Source of the DNA: Paenibacillus sp. DMB5 | GTDB taxonomy: Bacteria > Bacillota > Bacilli > Paenibacillales > Paenibacillaceae | Length of the DNA: 64,000 bases | NCBI RefSeq assembly: GCF_001517085.1 | Contig: NZ_LRAC01000087.1 | Span: forward strand, 1 to 64,000 | Direction: 5' to 3' | Shown here: one piece after another, positions 15,156 to 23,771 of the stretch | How positions within the stretch are numbered: position 1 is the stretch's first letter | Layout of the letters: each line of letters begins with the position of its first letter | Program-made: the position numbers and the translations under genes | Notes under the pieces: generated by a model | Database searches by the model: none | What the model saw: the letters and a program-made list of their open reading frames with translations, nothing else | What the model was told of the DNA's origin: nothing

Positions 15156-15395
15156 GTGGGGAAGCGTATGACTCATGAAGAAATTGAGGAAGCGTCCAGA
15201 ATTGCGTCCGAAATCATTGCACGACATAGGCCAAAGCAACGGAGAATTACCGTTACACAAGACGATAAAGATGCGTTCAGCATGATTTGGGGCATGTACG
15301 TAAATGCGGATGAAGCTTCCGATGGCACTTGGATTTCAGATGAAGATCGGAAGAAAATAACGAAACTCCACAATAAAATTTATGGCAGAAGATGA
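15156..15395 (+). CDS. Small prophage protein, unknown function
   Basis: 79 residues, GTG start at 15156 with AAAGGGTGAG upstream. Starts MGKRMTHEEIEEASRIASEI; basic middle and a C-terminal helix (DRKKITKLHNKIYGRR). Between the late regulator and the structured non-coding element. Unknown function. Confidence 0.6.
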   Translation: MGKRMTHEEIEEASRIASEIIARHRPKQRRITVTQDDKDAFSMIWGMYVNADEASDGTWISDEDRKKITKLHNKIYGRR

Positions 15396-15431
15396 CATGC
15401 TGATGTGCAGTACGAAGATACGGCGAAATTT

Positions 15432-15470
15432 TGAGACAAACGTGAGACTAAGTTGAGACCAATTTGAGAC
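15432..15470 (+). repeat. Four TGAGAC direct repeats at 11-base period
   Basis: TGAGAC begins at 15432, 15443, 15454 and 15465. An 11-base period puts the copies on nearly the same face of the helix, which is typical for a row of protein-binding sites, for example for the late regulator or the small terminase. No continuous reading frame crosses the repeats. Confidence 0.65.
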
Positions 15471-15626
15471 AAAAACAGATTTACAGTAGGGACATAGGAC
15501 GGCAACATCGTCCGGGTGTCCCTGCTGCCCCTTATCGCCGCAGGACTCGACCACGACGAATCGGTGATGAAACCTCTCCATGTCTGCAGGAGAAGTGGAG
15601 CTGTAAGCACACGTAGAGTGTAGCCG

Positions 15627-15806
15627 TTGCGGCGGCGTGGTGCGGGGAATGGGGGTTTAATCATACCCTCACAGCGCTCAGCCTGGGCGCTTTACGAGCG
15701 CCGTGTAATCTTGGCAGACTTCGATATTACGGCGGAAATACAGGCAAATCATTATGAATTGAGTAAGGCGCTGCAAAGAGAGCATCAACCCACCAAAGCC
15801 GTGTGA
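15627..15806 (+). CDS. Possible small prophage protein with weak start
   Basis: The frame 15627-15806 reads sensibly from about residue 14 onward (PSQRSAWALYERRVILADFD, then TAEIQANHYELSKALQREHQ). The only available start is TTG at 15627 without a good ribosome binding site. The protein-like codon pattern suggests it may be real or a remnant of a longer gene. Low confidence. Confidence 0.35.
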   Translation: MRRRGAGNGGLIIPSQRSAWALYERRVILADFDITAEIQANHYELSKALQREHQPTKAV

Positions 15807-15851
15807 GAGTCACGGTTAGCAGCCCTTTACTGAGCGCATAATGCTCAGGAT

Positions 15852-15873
15852 AATCCCAAACGCTTGGGAATTT
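15852..15873. repeat. 22-base palindromic repeat, left copy
   Basis: Identical over 22 bases to 37321-37342. The core tcccaaacgcttggga has 6-base arms around a 4-base centre. This copy lies before the HNH/terminase genes; the other lies immediately after the lysozyme gene, so the pair brackets the late region. Confidence 0.7.
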
Positions 15874-15880
15874 AATAGTG

Positions 15881-15910
15881 GGAGCGGGTCGCTGAAAAGC
15901 GGCTCTTTTT
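15881..15910 (+). terminator. Rho-independent terminator before HNH region
   Basis: gagc pairs with gctc and cgct with agcg around a GAAA loop, with a 4-base bulge on the left arm, followed by TTTTT. Confidence 0.65.
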
Positions 15911-15938
15911 GTATTCTCTAAAAGAAAGGGTGGGTAAA

Positions 15939-16232
15939 GTGAGAGTCAACTACAAATGTTTGACCTGTGACTGGGGGTTTACGGCTCCTGGTAACAGAGA
16001 TGGAGTGTGCTGCCCAAGATGTGAGGGTCCGGTGATGCCAATCTCAGGCGATGAGCTGGAAAGAACGAGGAAGAGAACAACATCAACTAACATGAAGCTG
16101 CTCTACTTGGATAGATTGTCAGCACTGCTCGACAAAGGAGGTCTTGTACCGGATGTTCGGGGCGACATTGCGAGAAGAGCGCAGTCTGTTTGTGACAGCA
16201 TTGAGAATGACCTGGGCTTGAGAGAAGGTTAA
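15939..16232 (+). CDS. Small zinc-ribbon prophage protein
   Basis: 97 residues from GTG at 15939, with AGAAAGGG upstream. N-terminal CLTCDW and CCPRCEG form a zinc ribbon; the C-terminal half is helical (LLYLDRLSALLDKGG). It lies directly before HNH. Possibly a packaging accessory; unknown function. Confidence 0.65.
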   Translation: MRVNYKCLTCDWGFTAPGNRDGVCCPRCEGPVMPISGDELERTRKRTTSTNMKLLYLDRLSALLDKGGLVPDVRGDIARRAQSVCDSIENDLGLREG

Positions 16233-16235
16233 TGT

Positions 16236-16511
16236 ATGGCCAGACATCCGGAGATATACTCTGCTCCTGAATGGGGGCATGCCAGGCAGTTCGTCATCGT
16301 CAGAGCAAACGGTCTATGTGAAGAGTGCCGGCGTAAAGGGAAGGTTAAGAGCGGCAAGGATGTGGACCATATCATCGAGTTGACGGATGACAACAAGCAC
16401 GATTGGAACATCGCATATAACCCTGATAACCTGCAGTATCTTTGCACAGACTGCCACAATCACAAGCATTCGCGGTCAATTGGACTTCAAAACTTCCTGC
16501 AACCACCTTAA
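16236..16511 (+). CDS. Phage HNH endonuclease
   Basis: 91 residues with CEECRRKGK, the DVDHIIEL motif (catalytic DH), then NPDNLQYLCTDCHNHKHSR. This is the standard small phage HNH with two CxxC zinc pairs. In HK97-like siphophages it acts with terminase at cos. It lies just upstream of the small terminase gene. Full length. Confidence 0.92.
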   Translation: MARHPEIYSAPEWGHARQFVIVRANGLCEECRRKGKVKSGKDVDHIIELTDDNKHDWNIAYNPDNLQYLCTDCHNHKHSRSIGLQNFLQPP

Positions 16512-16537
16512 ATCCGCAGATTCTGCAGGATTTTTTC
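16511..16537 (+). terminator. Terminator after HNH gene
   Basis: aatccgcag and ctgcaggatt form a stem with one bulge around ATT, followed by TTTTTTCTTTTTTT. Confidence 0.7.
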
Positions 16538-16539
16538 TT

Positions 16540-16650
16540 TTTTTCAGACCCCCCCCGGGGTAATTTTTTTGATTTTTTTTAAACAGGACCGTCGGGGTAA
16601 GTTTCGTATTTACTCGCGGGCCATTTTCGCGTGACCCCCCTCCCCCCTGA
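16540..16650. other. Candidate cos / packaging region
   Basis: Between HNH and small terminase lies a non-coding stretch of unusual composition: a C8 run followed by GGGGTAA (near 16551), long T runs, a second CGGGGTAA near 16594, and C-rich runs around 16635-16650. HNH-cos-terS is the usual order in cos phages. The exact cut site is not determined. Confidence 0.4.
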
Positions 16651-16656
16651 AAGGAT

Positions 16657-17271
16657 GTGATTTCTCTGGACTTGGGCAAACTTGACGAAATTAAAAAAAA
16701 ATTAAAATTAAATGAGCCGGATGGGGAGTGGGAGGAGCGGGTCCGGCTCACTCCGGAAGAAATAGCGGAGCGCGAGGCTGCTGTCCATATCAAAGTGGAG
16801 CAGGAAAAGGCCCGTTTACGCAGGGAAGAACTTGCTGCTGAACGTGCGGCGCAGGCTGCCGAAGAGGATGCAGAGAAAAAGCGTATTGAGAAGGAGAAAA
16901 AGGCAAAGAAGGCCCGGCAGTCAAAAGAGGAAAGGCGGCTCCGCGAAAGCTACAATGATTTGCCGCCAGACTTGATGCGGGTTGCTGACGGTCTGATCCG
17001 ACGAGCCGCCTTCATGCGGGTTACGCTGGAAGATTACGAGCAGGATCTCTCCGAGAACGGATATGTTGAGATGTTCACGCAATCTGCCAATGCCCCGCCG
17101 TATGAGCGGGAGCGTCCGGTCGCCCGTTTATACGGGACCATGAATAAGAACTATCAGAGCATCATCAAGCAATTAGCCGACCTGGTTCCTCCCGCGCCGG
17201 TTCTTCCGAAGGTTCAGGAAAAGGACGAATTCGAGAAGCTGCTCGCGAAGAAGAAGGAAGGCAATGGTTAA
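16657..17271 (+). CDS. terS: Terminase small subunit (P27-like)
   Basis: 204 residues from GTG at 16657 with GAAAGGA upstream. A strongly charged coiled-coil N-terminal half is followed by a C-terminal part (MRVADGLIRRAAFMRVTLED, then RPVARLYGTMNKNYQSIIKQ) that matches P27-type small terminases. It binds the packaging site and delivers DNA to the large subunit. It overlaps terL by 8 bases. Confidence 0.85.
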   Translation: MISLDLGKLDEIKKKLKLNEPDGEWEERVRLTPEEIAEREAAVHIKVEQEKARLRREELAAERAAQAAEEDAEKKRIEKEKKAKKARQSKEERRLRESYNDLPPDLMRVADGLIRRAAFMRVTLEDYEQDLSENGYVEMFTQSANAPPYERERPVARLYGTMNKNYQSIIKQLADLVPPAPVLPKVQEKDEFEKLLAKKKEGNG

Positions 17272-19003
17272 TGTGCCGCCGTATATCTTTGCCTGGCATG
17301 ATTATGTAAAGCGGGAACCGAAGAAGCACGGCAAAGATATCAAGGCGCTGAAGCGGCTGATTGAGAAGCTGCTGAAGAGTAAGACAGTGAAGTATGATCC
17401 GACGGATGTCGAAGCCTTCATAGATTTCTGTAAGCTGGTGAAGCACCGGGAAGGCCGATGGGCGGGGCAGCCGTTTGAACTTTCGATTGAGCAGAAGTAT
17501 ATGGCTGCCTGCATCTTCGGGTTCAAAATGTATGATGAAGAGCTGGACATGGTGGTCCGGTACTTCCGTGAATTCGTTCTGTTCGTTGCGCGTAAGTGGG
17601 GCAAGTCCACGTTCATTTCGGCGATTGCGGACTACCTGCTGATGGTGGACGGTGAACCGGCCGCGCAGGTCTGGTGCCTGGCCACAATGAAAACTCAGGC
17701 GGCCATCGTATACGAGAATGCCAAGGCTTTTCTTCAGTCCAGTGATGTGTTGACGCCGGAAGGGAACCCGCGCAAGCACTGGCGGACCAAGCGGGATAAA
17801 GATAACACGGAAATGCTGCTCTACCCGGCGACCGGCAGTTACATGAAAGCCGGCTCAAAGAACAGCGAGAACCAGGACGGACTTAACCCGCACGCTTATG
17901 TAATTGACGAGCTGCACGCCATTAAGAACCGGAATACCTATGATGTCTTTTCGTCGGCTCAGGGCGCTCGAGCGCAGCCCATGGGCGTTATCATTTCCAC
18001 TTACGGATTTGTGCGCGAAGGAATATTTGATAGCGTGCTGGGGCGCTGCCGCAAGGTTCTTACTGGGAAGAGCACGGAGCGGCTATTCCCGATGATCTTC
18101 CGGATTGACGACGATGACGATCCGGCGGACCGGTCATGCTGGATAAAAGCGAACCCGGGACTGGGCAGTCATCCAACCATGAGTTACCTGGAAGGCGAAT
18201 ATCAGAAGGCGCTGGAAGATCCGGCACAGATGCCGTCCTTTCTGGCCAAGCATTTGAACCGTGCCAGCAGTTTGTCAGTCATTTATTTTGATCTGGCTAA
18301 GGTGGACGCCTGTGCAGTCGATATGACCGAAGAGATGTATGTCGGGAAATATGCGGTTGGAGGCGTAGACATGGCGGAGACAACCGACCTTTGCTGTGCT
18401 TCGGCGCTGATTCCGATTGGTGGTAAGCTGCGGCTCGTTCAGAAGTATTTCATTGCAAGCCAGCGGATCGAGCAGAACAGTAAAGCGGACAAGATGGCCT
18501 ATGAAACCTTCTGCTCAACGAATGCCGAGGATACGCTGAACAAAGAACTGCTACATATCTGCGAGGGCAGTATGGTCCGCAAATCAGACGTCACCGCTTG
18601 GTATGTGGAGCTGGCTGAAAAATATGAGGTGACGTTCTGGAAGATCGGGTACGACCGCTGGCATGGCGGGGATTGGGTTGATGACATGGAGATGCACGGA
18701 TTCCCTAAAGAGGATGCCAAGGAGCGCGGGGTAACCTTTCCGGTAGCCATGGGGGCAAAGTCCCTATCTGGTCCCATGAAGGAGACCCGTTCGCTGTTTG
18801 AAGATAAGGTTATCGAGTTTAGCCGGCACAACGGACTCTTTCGCTGGTGTACAACAAACACGGCAGCCAAGATTGATACGAACAACAATATTCAGCCGGA
18901 CAAGGCGAAGAGCAAGGCGCGTATTGATGGATACGTGTCTTTTTTGATTGCCTATATTGCTTACATGAAAGTCAGGGATCAATTCGAAGAGTACCAAGCG
19001 TAA
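17264..19003 (+). CDS. terL: Terminase large subunit
   Basis: 579 residues. Walker A-like FVARKWGKST at about 107-116 and Walker B VIDELH at 213-218 mark the ATPase. The C-terminal nuclease domain shows GGVDMAETTDL (first catalytic Asp) around residue 365. It translocates DNA into the prohead and cuts it. Full length for the HK97-type family, with no frame disruption. Confidence 0.95.
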   Translation: MVNVPPYIFAWHDYVKREPKKHGKDIKALKRLIEKLLKSKTVKYDPTDVEAFIDFCKLVKHREGRWAGQPFELSIEQKYMAACIFGFKMYDEELDMVVRYFREFVLFVARKWGKSTFISAIADYLLMVDGEPAAQVWCLATMKTQAAIVYENAKAFLQSSDVLTPEGNPRKHWRTKRDKDNTEMLLYPATGSYMKAGSKNSENQDGLNPHAYVIDELHAIKNRNTYDVFSSAQGARAQPMGVIISTYGFVREGIFDSVLGRCRKVLTGKSTERLFPMIFRIDDDDDPADRSCWIKANPGLGSHPTMSYLEGEYQKALEDPAQMPSFLAKHLNRASSLSVIYFDLAKVDACAVDMTEEMYVGKYAVGGVDMAETTDLCCASALIPIGGKLRLVQKYFIASQRIEQNSKADKMAYETFCSTNAEDTLNKELLHICEGSMVRKSDVTAWYVELAEKYEVTFWKIGYDRWHGGDWVDDMEMHGFPKEDAKERGVTFPVAMGAKSLSGPMKETRSLFEDKVIEFSRHNGLFRWCTTNTAAKIDTNNNIQPDKAKSKARIDGYVSFLIAYIAYMKVRDQFEEYQA

Positions 19004-19015
19004 GGGGGTGAAACA

Positions 19016-20260
19016 TTGAGCATTTTGGATTGGGGAAAACGATTAATAAATTCGATTCGACCAACAGAGCAGGTTACCGCATCTAAAGTCATTGACCTGC
19101 TTAACCGCGGAACACCACTAATCAGTTTCGGCCGGGAACTATACAACATTCCCGAAGTGCGCACGGCGATTAATTTCGTCGCTGAGAAAATTGGGAGCAT
19201 TCCGTTTTACCATGTCCGGGCCGACCTTGAAGGAAATAGCGAGATGGTGAAAAGCGGCGTGCAGTATGTGCTGACTGTCCGGGCTAATCCCTACCAATCA
19301 CCGCAGGTATTCTGGACCTATGCAATGACGAGGCTGCTGCTTGCGAATAACGCTTATATCATGCCGGACTGGAGTGAACGCGGCGAGCTACAGGCGATGT
19401 ATGTGCTGCCCTTTAACCGGCACGAGTTTTATACAGCAGATGACGGGAAGCTGGCCATTAAGTTTCCGGCAGCGCCGGGATACGAATTTTATTATGACGA
19501 TATTATTCACCTGCAGCGCTTTCCAACGGCAAACGGCGGGGCTATTAAACAGGCAACTGGCGGTTATGTCCAGATCGTTAACACGATGCAGCAGCAGGCT
19601 GTGAATGATTCAGAGAACAGCCAGCGAATTGCCGCACTCCTGCAGGCGAAGACACACCTAAAGGGCAGTGACATGAAGAAGAAGCTGGAGGAGTTCAAAG
19701 AGCTGTTCCTGACGGCCGAGAACACGACAGGGTTCGGGATGATTGGCGCGGAGTATGACGTCGTGAAGCTGGACATGAAGCTGAACCCTCTCAATAAAGA
19801 TTTGATGGAATCGGTCATCGGTTACCTGTATCTGTATTTCGGAGTCAGTCGGGAGATTGTCAATAACAACGCTACAGAGCTGCAGTACGAGCAGTTCATC
19901 GACAACACAATCCGCCCGTTCACCTATCAAATCGAAGAGGAATGCACGTACAAGGTATTCACGGATACTGAGATCGGCCATAACAACAAGATTCTTGCAG
20001 AACTGGTGGACCTGGAGATCAGCACGTTGTCCGCGAAGACAACATTCTTCAAGGAAATGCTGTTCGGTTCCGTAATGACCCGCAATGAGATCCGGCGGCG
20101 CGTCGGTTTGCCGCGTGGTCCGGCTGAGCTGGACCGTTATATGGAGAGCAAGAATTTTCAGACGCTGGAGCCTGGCAATTACACAGTGAAAGGGGGTGAG
20201 ACGAACGATGAAAACGGAGGAGGAGAAGAAGTCCCCGCTGGCGTCTCAGGCCCAGCGTAA
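19016..20260 (+). CDS. Portal protein (HK97 family)
   Basis: 414 residues, TTG start at 19016 with AAGGGGGTGA upstream. The N-terminal part (VRTAINFVAEKIGSIPFYHV) and FGVSREIVNNNATELQYEQF near 285 are typical HK97-type portal segments. It forms the dodecameric DNA gate at one capsid vertex. It overlaps the protease gene by 53 bases. Confidence 0.92.
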   Translation: MSILDWGKRLINSIRPTEQVTASKVIDLLNRGTPLISFGRELYNIPEVRTAINFVAEKIGSIPFYHVRADLEGNSEMVKSGVQYVLTVRANPYQSPQVFWTYAMTRLLLANNAYIMPDWSERGELQAMYVLPFNRHEFYTADDGKLAIKFPAAPGYEFYYDDIIHLQRFPTANGGAIKQATGGYVQIVNTMQQQAVNDSENSQRIAALLQAKTHLKGSDMKKKLEEFKELFLTAENTTGFGMIGAEYDVVKLDMKLNPLNKDLMESVIGYLYLYFGVSREIVNNNATELQYEQFIDNTIRPFTYQIEEECTYKVFTDTEIGHNNKILAELVDLEISTLSAKTTFFKEMLFGSVMTRNEIRRRVGLPRGPAELDRYMESKNFQTLEPGNYTVKGGETNDENGGGEEVPAGVSGPA

Positions 20261-20852
20261 AGTAGGATATGACGATGAACGTTCCCGGTTCCGGGCAGTG
20301 ACTGAAGATGTTGACGGCAAACAAGTCCGCCGCCTTCGAGGCTACCCGATCCTGTTTGGCGTAGCGGGGCGGCCATGGCGCGGTAGTAAATGGGTGGAGA
20401 AGGTGGACAAGGATGCACTGAAGGATGTTGATTTCTCCAAGCTGGTGCTGCTGCTGGACCACAATACAAACTGGGTGCTGGGTCGCTCAGGCAAGAACCT
20501 TCGGGCCGTTGTCGATGACACCGGTCTTTTTATTGAAGCCACACTGGGCGACAACTGGATGGATGATTATGTGTTCGACCGGGTGGACCGGGAGATTATC
20601 GACGGCATGAGTTTCTGGTTTGACAGCGATTCAGTAATCGCAAGCGACTGGACCAATAAAGTCGATGTCATCCTGAAAATCAATGAGGTGTATGAAGTCA
20701 GCTTGGTTACGTTCCCTGCATATGACCAGACCGTCATCATTGCTGAGACCGGAGAACCCGATCCCGCACCTGATCCAGATCCTACACCTGTTCTGGAAGC
20801 TGATGACGAAGCCCGCAGACAAGCACTATTAAATCTGATTGACCAACTATAA
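20208..20852 (+). CDS. Prohead maturation protease (HK97 family)
   Basis: 214 residues from the ATG at 20208, preceded by AGGGGGTGAG. Motifs include LRGYPILFGVAG, LLLDHNTNWVLGR (catalytic His), DGMSFWF (catalytic Ser) and YEVSLVTFPAYDQT. It cleaves the capsid delta domain during head maturation. The C-terminal tail is acidic and Pro-rich. Confidence 0.92.
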   Translation: MKTEEEKKSPLASQAQRKVGYDDERSRFRAVTEDVDGKQVRRLRGYPILFGVAGRPWRGSKWVEKVDKDALKDVDFSKLVLLLDHNTNWVLGRSGKNLRAVVDDTGLFIEATLGDNWMDDYVFDRVDREIIDGMSFWFDSDSVIASDWTNKVDVILKINEVYEVSLVTFPAYDQTVIIAETGEPDPAPDPDPTPVLEADDEARRQALLNLIDQL

Positions 20853-20865
20853 GGAGGAATCAACC

Positions 20866-22071
20866 ATGAAATTGACACAAAAACAGGCGGCGGAACTGCG
20901 CCGTGAGAAGAGTGAACTGGAACAGAAACGCCTTGCCCTGAAGGAGAAGGTGAAGAACCACCGGAGTGCATCGACCGAGGAGCTTGCCGATACGACCGAG
21001 CAACTGCGTACGATGTCGGAGCGGCTTGACGAGATTAATTCCGATCTGGCTGACGCGCCTGAAGATAAGAGAGGGGTAGTCCATGTGAAGGCAGCAGAAA
21101 TCACTGAAGAAAATTATCGCAGTTCGGCGAAATACCGGGATGCGTTCTTCCGGAGCTTCATCAACCGCCGGGTGTCTGAGGACGACAGCACAATTCTGTC
21201 AATGGGTAAGCGTGTTATCACAGACATGAATGGCGGCAGCGTAACAAGCGGTGCGGAGTACCTTGTGCCGACCACGACGCTGGATGTAATCAAATCGGTG
21301 ATTACAAAGTACGGCCAGGTGTATGCGGCCATTACAAAGTATGGCTTCGAAGGTAATGTATCGATTCCAATCGGTACGGCCGGCACACCGACAACGACCG
21401 ACGGCATTACATCGCTCAACTTTACATTCACGGAGGTCAACCTGCAGCAGGAAGCGATTGTGGCCACAATCAAAATCAAGAATCTGCTGCTGAAGAACAG
21501 CATTGCTGCATTGGAAACCTATCTTGCCACGGAAATGGGTAAGTACCTCGGCACATATCTGGACAATGCTGTACTGAATGGGGACAGCGGGACGTTCACT
21601 GGTATCCTGCCGTCGATTGTAGCAGCACCTTCCGCGAAGAAAACCTACTCTGATATGGATTGGGGCCAGTTGATGGACATTGAAGCAGAAGTGGATAGCC
21701 CATACGGTGATGATGGGGTGTTCGTTATGCGCCGGAAAACATTCTTCAATCGTTTCCGTAAGATGACCGACGCTGCCGGCGCACCAATCACGACGACAAT
21801 CCCGGTTATCACAGGTAACGGTAAGACGAAATTCTACCTGGATGGACATGAGGTCATCTTTACGACGGCCATGGAACTGGATGATATCCTGTTCGGTGAT
21901 CTGGCTCAGTATGTGGTCAATGAATCCCAGGAGATTACCATCGAGTCTTCCGGCGTCGGTGATGATGTATTTGGTAAGGACCAGACCATGTGGCGCGGCA
22001 AGGTATACAGCGGCGGTAAACCGTTGTTCCCGAAACTGACGTTCACATACTGGGGCTACTCCGCGACCTAA
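20866..22071 (+). CDS. Major capsid protein (HK97 fold)
   Basis: 401 residues from the ATG at 20866 with AAGGAGG upstream. The first ~95 residues form a coiled-coil delta/scaffold domain (AAELRREKSELEQKRLALKE), expected to be removed by the protease. The HK97-fold region follows (SGAEYLVPTTTLDVIKSVIT, then VFVMRRKTFFNRFRKMTDAA, then ending in the GDLAQYVVNESQEITIESS segment). Confidence 0.95.
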   Translation: MKLTQKQAAELRREKSELEQKRLALKEKVKNHRSASTEELADTTEQLRTMSERLDEINSDLADAPEDKRGVVHVKAAEITEENYRSSAKYRDAFFRSFINRRVSEDDSTILSMGKRVITDMNGGSVTSGAEYLVPTTTLDVIKSVITKYGQVYAAITKYGFEGNVSIPIGTAGTPTTTDGITSLNFTFTEVNLQQEAIVATIKIKNLLLKNSIAALETYLATEMGKYLGTYLDNAVLNGDSGTFTGILPSIVAAPSAKKTYSDMDWGQLMDIEAEVDSPYGDDGVFVMRRKTFFNRFRKMTDAAGAPITTTIPVITGNGKTKFYLDGHEVIFTTAMELDDILFGDLAQYVVNESQEITIESSGVGDDVFGKDQTMWRGKVYSGGKPLFPKLTFTYWGYSAT

Positions 22072-22087
22072 GAGAGGAGAATGACGC

Positions 22088-22378
22088 ATGGCTAAACGTA
22101 AAACGACGCCCAAAGCCGAACAGGTGGCGGGCGCTTCTCTTTCTGCTGGTAGCGTACTGCTTTGGCGGGCAACTCGTCCGTTGACGGTACAGGAACACGC
22201 TGATTTATCCGATAAGCTGCGGCATGAGGCCGAAGCAACCGGAATTAACATCGTGCTTGTTCCGTTCACTGTTGAGCCTGAAGCAGGTGATACTACCCAA
22301 GAGCCGGCCTCACCTCCGGATGGCGATTCGCCGCCAGCTGATCCGGATGTAAAGGCGGATGCTGCTGATGACGAATGA
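22088..22378 (+). CDS. Small head-region protein, unknown function
   Basis: 96 residues: basic N-terminus (MAKRKTTPKAEQ), central VLLWRATRPLTVQEHADLSD, and an acidic Pro-rich C-terminus. It lies between capsid and connector, a place often held by head decoration or accessory proteins. GAGAGGAG precedes the ATG. Confidence 0.7.
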   Translation: MAKRKTTPKAEQVAGASLSAGSVLLWRATRPLTVQEHADLSDKLRHEAEATGINIVLVPFTVEPEAGDTTQEPASPPDGDSPPADPDVKADAADDE

Positions 22379-22643
22379 TGAACTACTGGAAGAGGTAAAA
22401 GCGGGACTGACCGATGTGGGAACCCATAACAATGCAACGCTCATGCCGAAAGTGCTGGCTGCCAAAGCCTACATGCTGAACGCCGGTGTGAGCCTGGCAC
22501 AACTTGAAAGTGATCTGGGTATCGCTACACTGACCATTGGGGTTTCGGATCTCTGGAATATTAATTCCGGAGAGGTCGCGTTCTCTCCTGCATTCACGGA
22601 CATGCTGCTTCCGCAGCTGATGGCCGTCAGTATTGGAGAGTGA
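22368..22643 (+). CDS. Head-tail connector protein (gp6-like)
   Basis: 91 residues from the ATG at 22368, overlapping the previous gene by 11 bases. Helical with AAKAYMLNAGVSLAQLESDL and PQLMAVSIGE, in line with DNA-packaging adaptor proteins that follow capsid in HK97-type phages. Confidence 0.7.
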   Translation: MTNDELLEEVKAGLTDVGTHNNATLMPKVLAAKAYMLNAGVSLAQLESDLGIATLTIGVSDLWNINSGEVAFSPAFTDMLLPQLMAVSIGE

Positions 22644-22647
22644 TGGC

Positions 22648-22956
22648 ATGCGATTAAATCATCTCATTACGCTAATCGGCACAACATCGGATTCTAATGC
22701 AATGGGTGATGCGATACTCAATCTAGCGCAGCGGGAGACACACGCAGCCCGTAATTCGGTTCGTCAATCGGAGATGTATCAGGCGGTGGGCAGCGGGCTG
22801 AAGCCGGAAATCATGTTCACGGTTCGCGAAACAGAATATGCCGGTGAAACGAAACTGAAATACGAAGGCAAGACCTATCAAATCATTCGTTCTTATCAGC
22901 GACCTGACCGCATGACGGAATTGATCTGCACAGGACTTGTGAACGGAGGGATCTAA
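22648..22956 (+). CDS. Head closure protein (SPP1 gp16-like)
   Basis: 102 residues from the ATG at 22648 with GGAGAG upstream. Pattern MRLNHLITLIGT, IMFTVRETEYAGETKLKYEG, then YQIIRSYQRPDRMTELIC is that of small beta-barrel head closure/stopper proteins. Confidence 0.8.
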   Translation: MRLNHLITLIGTTSDSNAMGDAILNLAQRETHAARNSVRQSEMYQAVGSGLKPEIMFTVRETEYAGETKLKYEGKTYQIIRSYQRPDRMTELICTGLVNGGI

Positions 22957-23388
22957 GTGGCACGGATGACGCGCGGGGTGCGCTCCACAAGTAACCGTGT
23001 GGAGTTCGTCAGTAATATTGACCGCACTCAGTACACAATGAAGCGGCTGAAGGCAGCAGCACTGACGGAGATCGGCAGTTACATCCGTAAGAAGATGGTA
23101 GCCAAGGCCAAGCTGCAGCGGAATATGAAGCGAAATAAGCGGATTGCGGCCTCATTCCAGTATTGGCGCCGGAAGCGGGAGAACGATTTGCAGATCGGGA
23201 TTAAGCATAACACCTGGTACGGGGTTGACCAGGAGCTCGGGACGCGGAACCACCGGAAGAAAGCCATCCTCATGAATACGGTCTTCGAAAATGTGGACGA
23301 TATCCGGCGTATTGCCGGGGTTTATATTGCTGCTATCGAGGACGAGAACAAAGCAGCCGGCTTGATTAATGAGGATGGGAGCTGGTAA
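22957..23388 (+). CDS. HK97 gp10-like neck/tail completion protein
   Basis: 143 residues, GTG start at 22957 directly after the previous stop. LTEIGSYIRKKMVAKAKL, then LQIGIKHNTWYGVDQELGTR and IAGVYIAAIED fit the HK97 gp10 type (W-Y-x-x-x-x-E-x-G-T-R signature). Confidence 0.8.
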   Translation: MARMTRGVRSTSNRVEFVSNIDRTQYTMKRLKAAALTEIGSYIRKKMVAKAKLQRNMKRNKRIAASFQYWRRKRENDLQIGIKHNTWYGVDQELGTRNHRKKAILMNTVFENVDDIRRIAGVYIAAIEDENKAAGLINEDGSW

Positions 23389-23390
23389 GT

Positions 23391-23768
23391 GTGAACAAGG
23401 TCATCAGCCTGCGCATAGCGCTCCGCACACTACTCGGAGCTGTTCATTCCCGGGTCTTCTACGAGATTGCTCCAGAGGATGCGGAGTATCCATTGGGTTC
23501 GTTCCTGCTGTCCAACTCCTATGATGACGGCACGATGGAGAACTTTGTGCTGGAGGTCGATGGCTGGGATTCTCCGGAAGACGGAGACACTACGGCGCTC
23601 GAAACACTGATGGATGCATTTGATAAAGCTATTCACAAACAGGTCATCCGCACGAATGGGATGGCCTTTATTATTTACCGTGAGAACCGGTTGCCCCTGG
23701 ATGATCCTGATAAGCGGCTGCGGGGGCGGCGGATCATTTATCAAGTACGAACTTTTGGAGGAGGTTAA
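23391..23768 (+). CDS. Tail terminator-like protein
   Basis: 125 residues, GTG start. Sequence (LRTLLGAVHSRVFYEIAPED, then FVLEVDGWDSPEDGDTTALE, ending IIYQVRTFGGG) matches the minor tail terminator family that caps the tail tube. Confidence 0.75.
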   Translation: MNKVISLRIALRTLLGAVHSRVFYEIAPEDAEYPLGSFLLSNSYDDGTMENFVLEVDGWDSPEDGDTTALETLMDAFDKAIHKQVIRTNGMAFIIYRENRLPLDDPDKRLRGRRIIYQVRTFGGG

Positions 23769-23771
23769 CAA

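Larger units (their letters stand above)
15485..15910 (+). ncRNA. Candidate structured RNA or packaging-control element
   Basis: A two-part hairpin (10 pairs, 15485-15494 with 15517-15526; inner ggacg/cgtcc at 15497 and 15109+400, i.e. 15109 is not used: the inner right arm is 15509-15513) opens a 425-base stretch that ends in a terminator at 15881-15910. Both strands carry short ORFs with no convincing start. It lies between the late regulator and HNH/terminase. The whole could be one transcript; that is inference. Confidence 0.4.

Noticed and set aside
15432..15470. Short regular repeats considered as a CRISPR array
   Set aside because: The unit is only 6 bases with 5-base gaps; there are no spacers of CRISPR length and no cas genes in the window.
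15380..15664. 94-codon minus-strand ORF over the TGAGAC repeats
   Set aside because: No ribosome binding site; it crosses the hairpin and repeats of the non-coding element. It is more likely a shadow of a conserved DNA or RNA element.
21199..22437. 412-codon minus-strand ORF opposite the major capsid gene
   Set aside because: It is a GC-driven shadow of the capsid frame: no ribosome binding site, no recognisable domain, and it covers an essential structural gene.
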